A stretch of 64,000 bases of DNA. Source: Chitinophaga ginsengisegetis (GTDB lineage Bacteria > Bacteroidota > Bacteroidia > Chitinophagales > Chitinophagaceae). The notes beneath the pieces are model-generated. The model ran no database searches, was not told where the DNA came from, and worked only from the letters and a program-made list of their open reading frames with translations. Below are positions 34,051 to 42,886 of this stretch, piece by piece. The DNA is taken from positions 1,860,001-1,924,000 of the forward strand of contig NZ_FUZZ01000001.1 of NCBI RefSeq assembly GCF_900168065.1. The letters are read 5' to 3'. The translations under genes were made by a program, and so were the position numbers. The first letter of the stretch is position 1. Each line of letters opens with the position of its first letter.

Positions 34051-36897
34051 ATGAGAAAAGTTTTATTAGGGGTGTCCCTCCTGGGCTCCTCCCTTCTTAC
34101 CTATGCACAGCAACCTGCAAAAAAGCCGCTGGACCACAGTGTTTACGACAGTTGGCAAAGCATTGGCACTAAACTGATCAGTAATAACGGACAGTGGGTA
34201 GTGTATTCAGTGGTACCACAGGAAGGCGACGCCAGCCTGGTGATTTACGACCGTAAAACCGGTCAGTCAGCTACCATTGCCCGTGGCAGCAACCCGGTTA
34301 TCACGGAAGATTCCCGCTACGTGATCTGCAGCATCAAACCGTTTTTTAAAGATACCCGCGAAGCAAAGATCAAAAAGAAGAAAGCGGCGGAAATGCCTAA
34401 AGATTCCCTGGCTATCATTGCATTGGGACAACCCGGTATCCTGAAATTTCCAGCGGTAAAATCTTTTAAAACACCGGAAAAAGGCAGTGGTTTACTCGCC
34501 TACCTTTTGGAAAAACCAGCAGCTGATAGCGCCAAAGGCAAAGGCAACAAAGCGCCTAAGCCGTTGGATGGCGATGATCGTGCAGATGACGACAAAACAC
34601 CTGCTGCCGGCGCTGAAAGCGGTACGCTGGTGATTCGTCAGCTGCTGAGCGGTACACAGGATACCATTAAGAATGTGACTGAATTTGCCTTCAGCAAACC
34701 CGGTAACCAACTCCTTATAGAAACAAAAGCAGATAAAAAAGATTCACTGTCGCGCAACGGTGTACTCCTGTGGCATACCGCCAACAGGAAAGCTACTGCA
34801 CTGAGCAACGGCAACAGCGATTATAAACAATTCGCCTTCGACGAAAAAGGAGAACAGGCGGCGTATTTCGGTACCCGCGATTCGGCCAAAGCATTACAGC
34901 AATTCTATAAGCTCTATTATTTCAAACCCAGTCAGGACAGCGCCTACGAAGTAGCCGACAAAAACAGCAGCGGCATTCCGGCCAACTGGAGCATCAGTCC
35001 CAACAGCCTGATTTACTTTAGCAAAGATGGTCAGCGCCTGTTTTTTGGCACCGCTCCCATACTGCCCGTGAAAGATACCACCCTCGTGGATTTCGAAGTA
35101 GCTAAAGTGGATATCTGGAATTATAAAGATGATTACCTGCAGCCCATGCAGTTAAAAAATGCAGATAAAGAACTGAAAAGAAGTTATGCCGCCGTATACT
35201 ATCCGGGTAGCAAACGGGTGATCCAGTTAAGCGATAAAGACCTGGAAACGGTGATCACCACAGCGGAAGGCAACAGCCCTAACGCGCTCGGCTATACGGA
35301 CAAAGGCGCGCGCATTCCCATGCAATGGGTGGGCCGCACACTGAAAACAGCTTACCTCGTAAACATAAATGACGGTACGAGAAAAAAGATCAAAGAAAAA
35401 CTGGACGGTAGCTTTTTCATCTCCCCTAATGGAAAATATATCATCTGGTACGACCTGGCAAACCGGGAGTGGTTCAGTTATAACAACGCTACCGGCGCAG
35501 CGGTAAGTGTAAGCAAAGGCATTCCCACCAAAGTATATGATGAGGAAGATGATCATCCCGATGTACCGGATGCCTATGGCATTGCCGGCTGGATGACGGA
35601 TGATAATTACGTGTACATCTACGACCGCTACGATATATGGCAGGTAGATCCTTCCGGAAAAGCAGCGCCGCTGAACATTACCAAAGGTATGGGCCGTACC
35701 GGCAAAATACGTTTCCGTTACCTGCGCCTGGATCCTGATAAGAAGTTTTTCCTGCCCGGCGATCGCCTGACGTTAACGGCTTTCCAGGACAGCACCAAAT
35801 ACAATGGCTTTTATTCACTGGAACTGCCACGTAAAAGCGGTAAGGCCGCCAGCCTGCAACCCGTGGTACTGGGGCCTTATTCCTACACTGATTTGCTGAA
35901 AGCAAAAGACGCCAACGTGTTTTCGTATACCCGTAGCCGGTATGAGCTTTCCCCGGACGTTTTTACAGGAGATGATATCGCAAAAGCTGTGCAGATCAGT
36001 CATACTAATCCCCAGCAACAGGATTATAACTGGGGCACCGCATCGCTATATAAGTGGACTACCTTCAGTGGCAAACCTGCAGAAGGCATTCTTTATAAGC
36101 CTGAAAATTTTGACAGCGCCAAACAATACCCGGTTATCTTTTATTTCTACGAGAAGTTAACAGATGGATTGTACAATTACCAGGCGCCTGCGCCAACGCC
36201 ATCACGACTCAATATTTCATTTTTTGTAAGTCGCGGTTACCTGGTAGTAGCACCGGATATCAGCTATGAAAATGGTTATCCCGGTAAAAGTGCGTACGAT
36301 TATATTGTGAGTGCCGCAGAAGATCTGGCCAAAAAGCCGTGGGTAGATGGAAAAAATATGGGGATCCAGGGTCAGAGCTGGGGCGGGTACCAGGTGGCTT
36401 ATCTCATCACGCAAACCAATCTCTTTAAAGCGGCGTGGGCCGGCGCTCCCGTGGCCAACATGACCAGTGCCTATGGTGGTATCCGCTGGGAAAGCGGTAT
36501 GAACAGGCAGTTCCAGTATGAGCATTCACAAAGCCGTATCGGCGCTACTTTATGGGAAAAGCCTGAACTGTATATTGAAAACTCCCCGTTGTTCAACCTG
36601 CCGCGTGTAAACACGCCGGTGGCTATTATGGCCAACGATGCCGATGGCGCCGTTCCCTGGTACCAGGGCATTGAAATGTTTACCGGGTTACGCCGTTTAG
36701 GCAAGCCGGTGTGGTTGCTGAATTATAACAATGAAGCGCATAACCTGGTACAACGCCAGAACCGCAAAGATATTCAACGCAGGGAGCAACAGTTTTTTGA
36801 TCACTTCCTGAAAGGCGCACCGGCGCCACAATGGCTGGAAAGCGGCGTACCTGCTACAGAAAAAGGGATCAACTGGGGCTGGGATCCGCAACAGTAA
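34051..36897 (+). CDS. exported S9-family serine peptidase (prolyl oligopeptidase/DPP-like)
   Basis: This 948-residue protein has an N-terminal signal peptide ending LLTYAQQ. A large beta-propeller region (~30-640) is followed by an alpha/beta-hydrolase domain. The nucleophile is S776 in GQSWGGYQ, the acid is D863 or D865 in NDADGAVPW, and the His is H897 in NNEAHNL. It resembles dipeptidyl-peptidase IV-like periplasmic enzymes (length ~900-950) rather than the 700-residue POP at 52189. It probably degrades peptides in the periplasm. A strong terminator follows. Confidence 0.92.
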   Translation: MRKVLLGVSLLGSSLLTYAQQPAKKPLDHSVYDSWQSIGTKLISNNGQWVVYSVVPQEGDASLVIYDRKTGQSATIARGSNPVITEDSRYVICSIKPFFKDTREAKIKKKKAAEMPKDSLAIIALGQPGILKFPAVKSFKTPEKGSGLLAYLLEKPAADSAKGKGNKAPKPLDGDDRADDDKTPAAGAESGTLVIRQLLSGTQDTIKNVTEFAFSKPGNQLLIETKADKKDSLSRNGVLLWHTANRKATALSNGNSDYKQFAFDEKGEQAAYFGTRDSAKALQQFYKLYYFKPSQDSAYEVADKNSSGIPANWSISPNSLIYFSKDGQRLFFGTAPILPVKDTTLVDFEVAKVDIWNYKDDYLQPMQLKNADKELKRSYAAVYYPGSKRVIQLSDKDLETVITTAEGNSPNALGYTDKGARIPMQWVGRTLKTAYLVNINDGTRKKIKEKLDGSFFISPNGKYIIWYDLANREWFSYNNATGAAVSVSKGIPTKVYDEEDDHPDVPDAYGIAGWMTDDNYVYIYDRYDIWQVDPSGKAAPLNITKGMGRTGKIRFRYLRLDPDKKFFLPGDRLTLTAFQDSTKYNGFYSLELPRKSGKAASLQPVVLGPYSYTDLLKAKDANVFSYTRSRYELSPDVFTGDDIAKAVQISHTNPQQQDYNWGTASLYKWTTFSGKPAEGILYKPENFDSAKQYPVIFYFYEKLTDGLYNYQAPAPTPSRLNISFFVSRGYLVVAPDISYENGYPGKSAYDYIVSAAEDLAKKPWVDGKNMGIQGQSWGGYQVAYLITQTNLFKAAWAGAPVANMTSAYGGIRWESGMNRQFQYEHSQSRIGATLWEKPELYIENSPLFNLPRVNTPVAIMANDADGAVPWYQGIEMFTGLRRLGKPVWLLNYNNEAHNLVQRQNRKDIQRREQQFFDHFLKGAPAPQWLESGVPATEKGINWGWDPQQ

Positions 36898-36905
36898 ATT
36901 AAACG

Positions 36906-36953
36906 TATTAACAAAAAAACGCTGCAGGTTTCTGCGGCGTTTTTTTGTTAATA
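36906..36953 (+). terminator. strong terminator after the S9 peptidase gene
   Basis: A 17-bp perfect outer stem (36906-36922 with 36937-36953) continues into a 5-bp inner stem and a 4-base loop. It contains seven T in the right arm, so it can act on the + strand. It starts 9 bases after the stop. Confidence 0.85.
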
Positions 36954-37011
36954 CAGGACCACTGATAATCCTATTAACAGCTATTAACGATGGTTGACGC
37001 ATTTTTGAGCA

Positions 37012-37764
37012 ATGCCGGAATTATATATCATAGCTGGTTGCAACGGAGCAGGGAAAACAACTGCCAGTTTCACTTTATTGCCTGAAATACTGGGCTGTAA
37101 AGAATTTGTGAATGCAGATATCATTGCTGCTGAGATGTGCCCTCTTAACCCCCAAAGCGTTGCTTTGCCCGCAGGCAGGCAGATGTTACACCGGATCAGG
37201 GAACTGATGCTGGAAAAAACCGACTTTGCTTTTGAAACTACCCTGGCCACCAGAAGCTATGTATCACTGATTGAAAAAGCAAAAGAAACCGGGTACACGG
37301 TTACCCTGCTTTTCTTCTGGCTGAATTCACCCGAAATGGCGGAGAAAAGGGTGTTGAAACGGGTGGAAGAGGGAGGCCATGATATGCCGGCAGAAGTAAT
37401 TAAAAGAAGATACCACCGGGGTATCAGTAACCTGATGAATTTATATATCCCCATCTGCGACAACTGGCTGATGATTGATAATACCAGTACAGCGCCATTG
37501 GAAATAAGTTCAGGCACCAACATCGCTGCGGAATCTTTCGGTATATGGGATATATTCCCGTTGCATTGCGGCAGGGAGGAACCGGAAATAGCGGGCCGGT
37601 ATGAATTTAAAGTGCGCTCCGGGAAAATAATGGAGGGGCTCAATACAGCGATGTGCAACCTGGTGGAAATGAGTGCCCGTCATAACCGGGAACTCATTAT
37701 CAGTGATAAAAAAGGAAGCATTCAAAGTATCCCTGCCAGGGATATCCTGTTCACTGTCAGGTGA
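37012..37764 (+). CDS. zeta-toxin-like P-loop kinase with antitoxin-like C-terminal tail
   Basis: This 250-residue protein starts with a Walker A IIAGCNGAGKTT (~6-17), then FVNADIIAAEM and FAFETTLATRSY, the usual zeta-toxin/UDP-GlcNAc-kinase-like order, and ends this domain near residue 185 (FGIWDIF). Zeta toxins phosphorylate UDP-N-acetylglucosamine; this member may instead phosphorylate another small molecule. Typical Bacteroidota relatives are ~190-200 residues. The extra ~45 residues (NTAMCNLVEMSARHNRE then LIISDKKGSIQSIPARDI) look like the small helix-strand proteins that often lie next to zeta genes as a candidate antitoxin. No separate antitoxin gene is adjacent. It is an isolated gene after a strong terminator. 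Confidence 0.8.
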   Translation: MPELYIIAGCNGAGKTTASFTLLPEILGCKEFVNADIIAAEMCPLNPQSVALPAGRQMLHRIRELMLEKTDFAFETTLATRSYVSLIEKAKETGYTVTLLFFWLNSPEMAEKRVLKRVEEGGHDMPAEVIKRRYHRGISNLMNLYIPICDNWLMIDNTSTAPLEISSGTNIAAESFGIWDIFPLHCGREEPEIAGRYEFKVRSGKIMEGLNTAMCNLVEMSARHNRELIISDKKGSIQSIPARDILFTVR

Positions 37765-37895
37765 TTCTATCTCTCTCTAAATATATTTTTCTTAATATAA
37801 ATTATTTAACATATATTTACAATAACATCGCCACTTTTAGCGTATGGTGTGATCTGCAGCGATAGCGATATCCTTAACACCACATTATTGTACCT

Positions 37896-38735
37896 ATGAA
37901 CTTCCATATCCATCATCCCGCGGATGCATTACGTCCATTTGTAAAGCAATATTATTATTGGGAAGATGATACCCGTGGTATTATTCAGCTACCACAAAAC
38001 CTGTTTGCCCTGGGCGATCAGTACATGGTATTCATCCTTGAAGGGAAGGCAGAAGTGAAGCCGGTGAACCACAAAGCATTCACCCTGCCTGCGGGCTCGG
38101 TACTGGGTCATATGACCTGCGCCTGCCAGTTGCAGGTACAGGGACCGGTAAAAGCAGCAGTAGTGCAGCTGAACGCCTACGGATGCTACCGACTTTTAGG
38201 CATGGACGCCGCTAATTTCACCAACTATTACCGCAACCTGCTCACGGCAGAACAACCTGTGTGGCAGGAGCTGATCACCGCCCTGCAACAGGAAAAGGAG
38301 CCGCAACGTGTGGAATCATTGCTCGATGATGCTTGCCTGCAAGCGCTTTCACAGCAACCTGGCAATCTCCGTGAAGTAGACGACATTGCCGATTACCTGG
38401 TAATCATGCAGGGAAATGTAAGCATCGCAGAACTCACGGCCCGCTACGGACTTTCCCGCCCTACGCTGGAAAGACTCTTCAGCAAAATAGTAGGTATTCC
38501 GCCGCAGTTATATGCCCGGATGATCCGTTATAAAACAGCCCTGAGCGCGCTCCGCCAGCTGAATTTACCAGAATGGCAAACACCGGTGGCAGCAACGCCG
38601 TGGTATAACCAGGCCATGTTTATAAAAGATTACCTGCTGTTTAATCATGAAACACCTTCTTACTTCACTCCTTCCACAGGAACTATTGCACATATGCAGG
38701 TGGATAACCTGCAGCAGGTAGCAGTAGCCAGCTAA
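37896..38735 (+). CDS. AraC-family transcriptional regulator
   Basis: This 279-residue protein has an N-terminal cupin-like sensory half (FHIHHPADALRPFVKQYYYWE, DUF6597-type) and a C-terminal AraC helix-turn-helix domain (~160-260). The HTH contains SIAELTARYGLSRPTLERLF followed by KIVGIPPQLYARMIRYKTAL. Members of this type often regulate a single neighbouring enzyme or transporter. Candidates here are the DUF985 cupin gene 160 bases downstream or a distant target. The second HTH is less regular than in XylS-type proteins. Confidence 0.9.
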   Translation: MNFHIHHPADALRPFVKQYYYWEDDTRGIIQLPQNLFALGDQYMVFILEGKAEVKPVNHKAFTLPAGSVLGHMTCACQLQVQGPVKAAVVQLNAYGCYRLLGMDAANFTNYYRNLLTAEQPVWQELITALQQEKEPQRVESLLDDACLQALSQQPGNLREVDDIADYLVIMQGNVSIAELTARYGLSRPTLERLFSKIVGIPPQLYARMIRYKTALSALRQLNLPEWQTPVAATPWYNQAMFIKDYLLFNHETPSYFTPSTGTIAHMQVDNLQQVAVAS

Positions 38736-38896
38736 GAAAAAGATACTTTTTGCACAAATATGGAAAAAACCAACATTCCGGGAACAGGCCCTGCCTGCTC
38801 CCGGAAAATCCACGTGTAGTATAACCTCTACCTATACACGAAAAAGTATAATAACCGCACTTTTTGTTTAACTTACTTTTCCTAACAGGCATTACT

Positions 38897-39400
38897 ATGC
38901 AATATTCCGCAGCCCATTGGCGTGAACAACTGAAACTGCAATCCCATGTTGAAGGCGGCGCTTTCCGCGAAACTTACCGGTCAGAGTGGGTGCTCGATAT
39001 GAAAACCCTGCCTGCCGGCATGAGCGGTAACCGCAATGCTTCTACCTGCATTTATTTTTTACTGGAAGAAGGAGAGTTTTCTGCGTTCCATCGTATCGCA
39101 GCCGATGAGATCTGGCATTTTTATGATGGCAATACATTGACGATCTACGAGATAGCTCCCGGCGGAGAGTTGCTGGTACACAAGCTTGGCCGCGATATCC
39201 AAAACAACGAAAGCCTGCAGGTGATCATCACCGCGGGCAACTGGTTTGCTTCCCGTGTGGAAGTACCCGGCGGGTACGCCCTTACCGGTTGCACCGTAGC
39301 GCCGGGGTTTGATTTTGCAGATTTTGAACTGGCGGAAAAAGCGCCGCTGCAGGCGGCTTACCCGGAACATGCAGCGCTGATTGATAGTCTTACCAGGTAA
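38897..39400 (+). CDS. DUF985 cupin-domain protein
   Basis: This 167-residue single-domain cupin has the DUF985 signatures LQSHVEGGAFRETYRSEW, STCIYFLLEEGEFSAFHRI, EIWHFYDGN and CTVAPGFDFADFELA. The fold is a beta-barrel that may bind sugar or a metal via His residues (SAFHRI and EIWHF). Some relatives were named as epimerase-like or cysteine-related, without proof. The start is placed at 38897 (MQYSAAHWREQL); a longer in-frame start at 38864 adds a hydrophobic stretch without relatives. It lies 161 bases after the AraC regulator. Confidence 0.85.
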   Translation: MQYSAAHWREQLKLQSHVEGGAFRETYRSEWVLDMKTLPAGMSGNRNASTCIYFLLEEGEFSAFHRIAADEIWHFYDGNTLTIYEIAPGGELLVHKLGRDIQNNESLQVIITAGNWFASRVEVPGGYALTGCTVAPGFDFADFELAEKAPLQAAYPEHAALIDSLTR

Positions 39401-39450
39401 CGGTAACGCCTATCCGCTGCCGGCTCTTTACATTTTTACTAAATTTAGGC

Positions 39451-40068
39451 ATGAAAAAAGTTCTCTACCCCGTTGTATTTATATTATTCGCGCTCCTGAT
39501 CTTTTGGCTGGGCAAGCGTTTCGGCAGCACCAATGTGAGTCAGCAGGTAATTTCCAACAGCACTATTGTAAAGGAAATTGCAGAACTGGCCAGCCTGGAT
39601 GTGCAGGGAAGCGCCAGCATTAAAAGAAGTAATATTGAAAACAGCGGCGAATGGACAGATAACCTGAAGAAAGCCTTCCTGGAAAATACGGTGTGGGTTA
39701 CTATTCCGTACCAGGCCAAATACGGCGTAAATATCGACGATAAGTTGTTTAAAGTGCAAATGACTGATAAGAAGATCATTATCAATTTGCCGGCACCCCG
39801 TTTGCTCAGCTATGAGCTGAAAATGGACCGGATGGAAACCTCCAACCGTAAGGGCTGGCTGCTGTCGCAGGATGACGAAACCTATACCGCTGTACAAAAA
39901 GAACTTTACCGCACCTCCCGTGCCCAGCTGGAAAACAATCCTACTTACATCCAGCAATCCAAAGAGAAAATAAGGAAAGTAATGGAGCAGTATTATGCCC
40001 CATTTATGAAGGATCATACCCTGGAAATCCACTACGACGGGGAAACCAGCGCGCCGGCTTTAAAGTAG
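39451..40068 (+). CDS. DUF4230-family membrane-anchored protein
   Basis: This 205-residue protein has one N-terminal transmembrane segment (LYPVVFILFALLIFWLG). The DUF4230 body follows, recognised by the pattern KEIAELASLDVQGSASIK, TVWVTIPYQAKYGVNID and KKIIINLPAPRLLSYELK. This family is widespread in Bacteroidota and Firmicutes without a known role. It likely faces the periplasm. The gene ends 1 base before the convergent stop of the 40069 gene, and it follows the DUF985 gene by 50 bases. Confidence 0.85.
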   Translation: MKKVLYPVVFILFALLIFWLGKRFGSTNVSQQVISNSTIVKEIAELASLDVQGSASIKRSNIENSGEWTDNLKKAFLENTVWVTIPYQAKYGVNIDDKLFKVQMTDKKIIINLPAPRLLSYELKMDRMETSNRKGWLLSQDDETYTAVQKELYRTSRAQLENNPTYIQQSKEKIRKVMEQYYAPFMKDHTLEIHYDGETSAPALK

Positions 40069-40788
40069 CTACGCTGCTTCCTGCGCAATGTACTTTACCA
40101 GGCTTCTTTTGGCGATGGGCAGCAAAGTTTCATCTACCGGCACTACCAACGGCGTTTCCACACAATACACCGCGGGGTTGGGCAAATTGTTCCGCTCCCG
40201 GATCAGCATACTTTTGATATGGCTGATGGTATGTACCAGGTCTTTTTTATAAGCCTGGAGATATTGGGTATGAATACCCCGGTATTTTTCATCATGTCTT
40301 TCAAAGATGGTAAGCCGGTAGGTATATACCAGCGTTTGCCTGCCACGCCCGTCGCACAGCAGCAGGTAGCCTTCGGCTGTTTCCAGCGGCACCAGTCCTA
40401 CGGGGAAAATACTGAGGTGTTCCGCCACGTACTCGTAGATCTCCGTTCCTTCCTTAATAGTGCTGTTTAGCTGTGGCAGGGAATAATGGATGATGGATTC
40501 CAGTTCTTCCATCAGTTCATCGTCGGCAATCAGCTGCTCGTACAATAATTCCAGCTTCTGGATGTTCACTGCCGTGAGCCTTTTTGGAAATTGCTGCTGT
40601 AAAAACTGTTTGTTGTCCCGGAAAGCAACCAGGTTGTTGTAATGAAAGATGATGTCTGACAACTGCGGGTACAGCCTGCTCTGGGTGAAGTGTTGATTAA
40701 TGTCCTGTAAATAAGCCAATAGCGTGTACTTTTTCAGCTCAAAGTCTATATAACCATCGGCAAACCATGTTTCACTTAACGCTCCCAT
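40069..40788 (-). CDS. conserved hypothetical cytoplasmic protein
   Basis: This 239-residue protein has no signal or membrane segment. The first ~120 residues are helical (FELKKYTLLAYLQDINQHF and KLELLYEQLIADDELMEE). The rest is an alpha/beta domain with GYLLLCDGRGRQTLVYTYRL and PNPAVYCVETPLVVPVDETL. I recognise the style of a Bacteroidota-conserved protein but cannot name a family or motif. It abuts the DUF4230 gene tail to tail. The start at 40788 has a poor upstream context; MGALSETW is plausible. Confidence 0.7.
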   Translation of the reverse strand: MGALSETWFADGYIDFELKKYTLLAYLQDINQHFTQSRLYPQLSDIIFHYNNLVAFRDNKQFLQQQFPKRLTAVNIQKLELLYEQLIADDELMEELESIIHYSLPQLNSTIKEGTEIYEYVAEHLSIFPVGLVPLETAEGYLLLCDGRGRQTLVYTYRLTIFERHDEKYRGIHTQYLQAYKKDLVHTISHIKSMLIRERNNLPNPAVYCVETPLVVPVDETLLPIAKRSLVKYIAQEAA

Positions 40789-41041
40789 ATGAATTTAATT
40801 TAATGGATCATGTACTGAATTTACGAAAAAAAAACCGTAAAAAGGAGCGTTTATAAGCGTCAGAGCAGTATTTTAAATAATATTTCTGTGCCAGTCAAAT
40901 GGGGTACTACAAAGGATCTGACTATGTCAAATGGTAGTAAAAAACTAGGTAATTACAAAAATATTTTGACGCTAACTTTTTTATTAGCGTAATTTTCATA
41001 ACTTCAGTATATTATTTTTCATTTTTTTAATTTCAGTTATC

Positions 41042-41362
41042 ATGAACATTTACGTAGCCAACCTGCACTATAGGTTGAACGATGAGGATCTCCATCAGAT
41101 TTTCAGCGATTTTGGAGAGGTTACCTCCGCTAAGGTTATCAAAGACCACGAAACAGGCCGCTCACGTGGTTTTGGCTTTGTGGAAATGCCTAATCAAGAA
41201 GAAGGAGCAAAGGCTATGGATAGTTTGAACGGCAGCGAAATCGAAGGTAAGCAATTGATGGTAAACGAAGCAAGACCTAAACAACCGAATAATAATTTCA
41301 AAGGTGGCGGTGGTAATAACCGTGGCGGCGGAGGATATGGTTCCCGCGACCGTCGTTATTAA
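41042..41362 (+). CDS. RNA-recognition-motif (RRM) RNA-binding protein
   Basis: This is a 106-residue single-RRM protein. RNP2 is IYVANL and RNP1 is RGFGFVEM, with the aromatic residues that stack on RNA. The C-terminal ~25 residues are Gly/Asn-rich (FKGGGGNNRGGGGYGSRD), as in cold-inducible bacterial RRM proteins of cyanobacteria and Bacteroidota. It likely binds mRNA, perhaps after temperature shift. It has a 253-base AT-rich region upstream and its own terminator at 41392-41421. Confidence 0.95.
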   Translation: MNIYVANLHYRLNDEDLHQIFSDFGEVTSAKVIKDHETGRSRGFGFVEMPNQEEGAKAMDSLNGSEIEGKQLMVNEARPKQPNNNFKGGGGNNRGGGGYGSRDRRY

Positions 41363-41391
41363 TAATCCCCTTTATTCGGCACTAAGGAACT

Positions 41392-41421
41392 AAAAGAGAC
41401 GCTCTTCCGAGTGTCTCTTTT
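41392..41421 (+). terminator. terminator of the RRM gene
   Basis: A 13-bp stem (41392-41404 with 41409-41421, one G-T pair) with a TTCC loop is followed by further T. It starts 30 bases after the stop. Confidence 0.8.
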
Positions 41422-41496
41422 TTTGTTGTCTTTAAAAAACAAAAAATGCAGCAGAAAATGATCCCTGCTGCATTCCTGCTAAATGAATAGCTATTT

Positions 41497-42816
41497 TTAA
41501 ATTCCTCTCTTCGGATCAAAATTCTCCAGCTCCTTCGCTACTGCGCTCAGGAAAGTAGAACCCAGGGAACCATCTACAATACGATGGTCGTAAGACATGG
41601 ACAGGTACATCATGTGCCTGATACCAATGGTATCGCCGTCTTCCGTTTCAATGACCACCGGGCGTTTTTTGATAGCGCCTACTGCCAGGATGGCCACCTG
41701 TGGCTGATTGATGATAGGCGTACCCATCAGGCTGCCAAAGGTACCTACGTTGGTAAGGGTGAAAGTACCGCTCTGGGTATCTTCCGGCTTCAGCTTATTC
41801 TGGCGGGCGGAATTAGCCATGTAGTTTACCTGTTTGGTTAACCCGGTGAGGTTGAGCATATCTGCGCTTTTGATCACCGGAACAATCAGGTTACCACTGG
41901 GCAACGCCGTAGCCATGCCTATGTTAATGTCTTTCTTGATAATGATCTTATCACCGTCGAGTGAGCAGTTGATCAGCGGGAAACGCTTGATACACTTTAC
42001 GATGGCTTCTATAAACAGTGGTGTGAAAGTCAGTTTTTCGCCTTCGCGTTTTTCGAAGTCGCCTTTTACCCGGTCGCGCCATTTCACCATGTTGGTAACA
42101 TCTGCTTCGGCGAAGCTGGTCACATGCGGACTGGTTTGTTTGCTCATTACCATGTGGTTGGCAATCAGTTTGCGCATGCGATCCATTTCAATGATTTCCA
42201 CATTACCGCTGTAGGTAGGGGAAGCCACGGTAGTGGTCACCACCGGTTGACGGGTAGTGGCCGCTGCGGTGGAGGTGGCCGGTTCAGGCGTTACATCCGG
42301 AATTACCTTTCCTTCGCGGCGATCGGCTACGTATTGGAGAATATCTCTTTTGGTTACGCGGCCATCGTTGCCGGAACCGGGGATCTTTTCCAGGTCGGAA
42401 AAGCTGATGCCTTCCTGTTGTGCGATAGTGAGTACCAGCGGGGAGTAGAATTTGGCTCCGCCACCGGAAACAGGCGCTTCGGCAGCGGGTGTATACGCCG
42501 GCGCGGTAGTGAATTTTGGTTCAGTGGCTGCAGGAGCTGCAGGCGTAACAGGGGCGGAAACCGCCGCTGCATCGGCATTGGTATTAATGCGGGCAATGAC
42601 CGTACCTACCGGTACTACATCATTTTCATTAAAGAGCAGTTCAGTGATTTCGCCCTCCGCAGTGGAAGGAACTTCGCTGTCCACTTTGTCGGTGGCAATT
42701 TCAAGTACGGTTTCATCTACTTTTACGTGATCGCCCGCCTTTTTATGCCAACGCAAAATGGTGGCTTCCATGATGCTCTCCCCCATTTTTGGCATTACCA
42801 ATTCTACAATGGCCAT
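41497..42816 (-). CDS. 2-oxo acid dehydrogenase E2 (dihydrolipoamide acyltransferase)
   Basis: This 439-residue protein has a lipoyl domain (~1-78; lysine in EIATDKVDSEV) and a Pro/Ala/Thr-rich linker. A peripheral-subunit-binding domain (YSPLVLTIAQQEGISF with GSGNDGRVTKRDIL) comes next, followed by a catalytic domain ending SYDHRIVDGSLGSTFL (HxxxDG). It belongs to pyruvate, 2-oxoglutarate or branched-chain complexes. The E1 and E3 genes are not here, so the complex is undecided; the single lipoyl domain favours the branched-chain or 2-oxoglutarate type. Start 42816 (MAIVELVMPKMGES) fits the family; an in-frame ATG at 42846 is unlikely. It is preceded by cinA on the same strand (70 bases). 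Confidence 0.93.
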   Translation of the reverse strand: MAIVELVMPKMGESIMEATILRWHKKAGDHVKVDETVLEIATDKVDSEVPSTAEGEITELLFNENDVVPVGTVIARINTNADAAAVSAPVTPAAPAATEPKFTTAPAYTPAAEAPVSGGGAKFYSPLVLTIAQQEGISFSDLEKIPGSGNDGRVTKRDILQYVADRREGKVIPDVTPEPATSTAAATTRQPVVTTTVASPTYSGNVEIIEMDRMRKLIANHMVMSKQTSPHVTSFAEADVTNMVKWRDRVKGDFEKREGEKLTFTPLFIEAIVKCIKRFPLINCSLDGDKIIIKKDINIGMATALPSGNLIVPVIKSADMLNLTGLTKQVNYMANSARQNKLKPEDTQSGTFTLTNVGTFGSLMGTPIINQPQVAILAVGAIKKRPVVIETEDGDTIGIRHMMYLSMSYDHRIVDGSLGSTFLSAVAKELENFDPKRGI

Positions 42817-42886
42817 AAGATTGATTTTTGCTTTAGTGCGCAACAAAAATAAGGGAATTGTACCAATTCAAAATACGTGAATATCC

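Noticed and set aside
37165..37182. LPAGRQ in the zeta-like kinase as a repeat-element insertion
   Set aside because: The DNA (GCCCGCAGGCAGGC) is palindromic, but family members have AxxAGRxML at this spot, so the frame is normal sequence.
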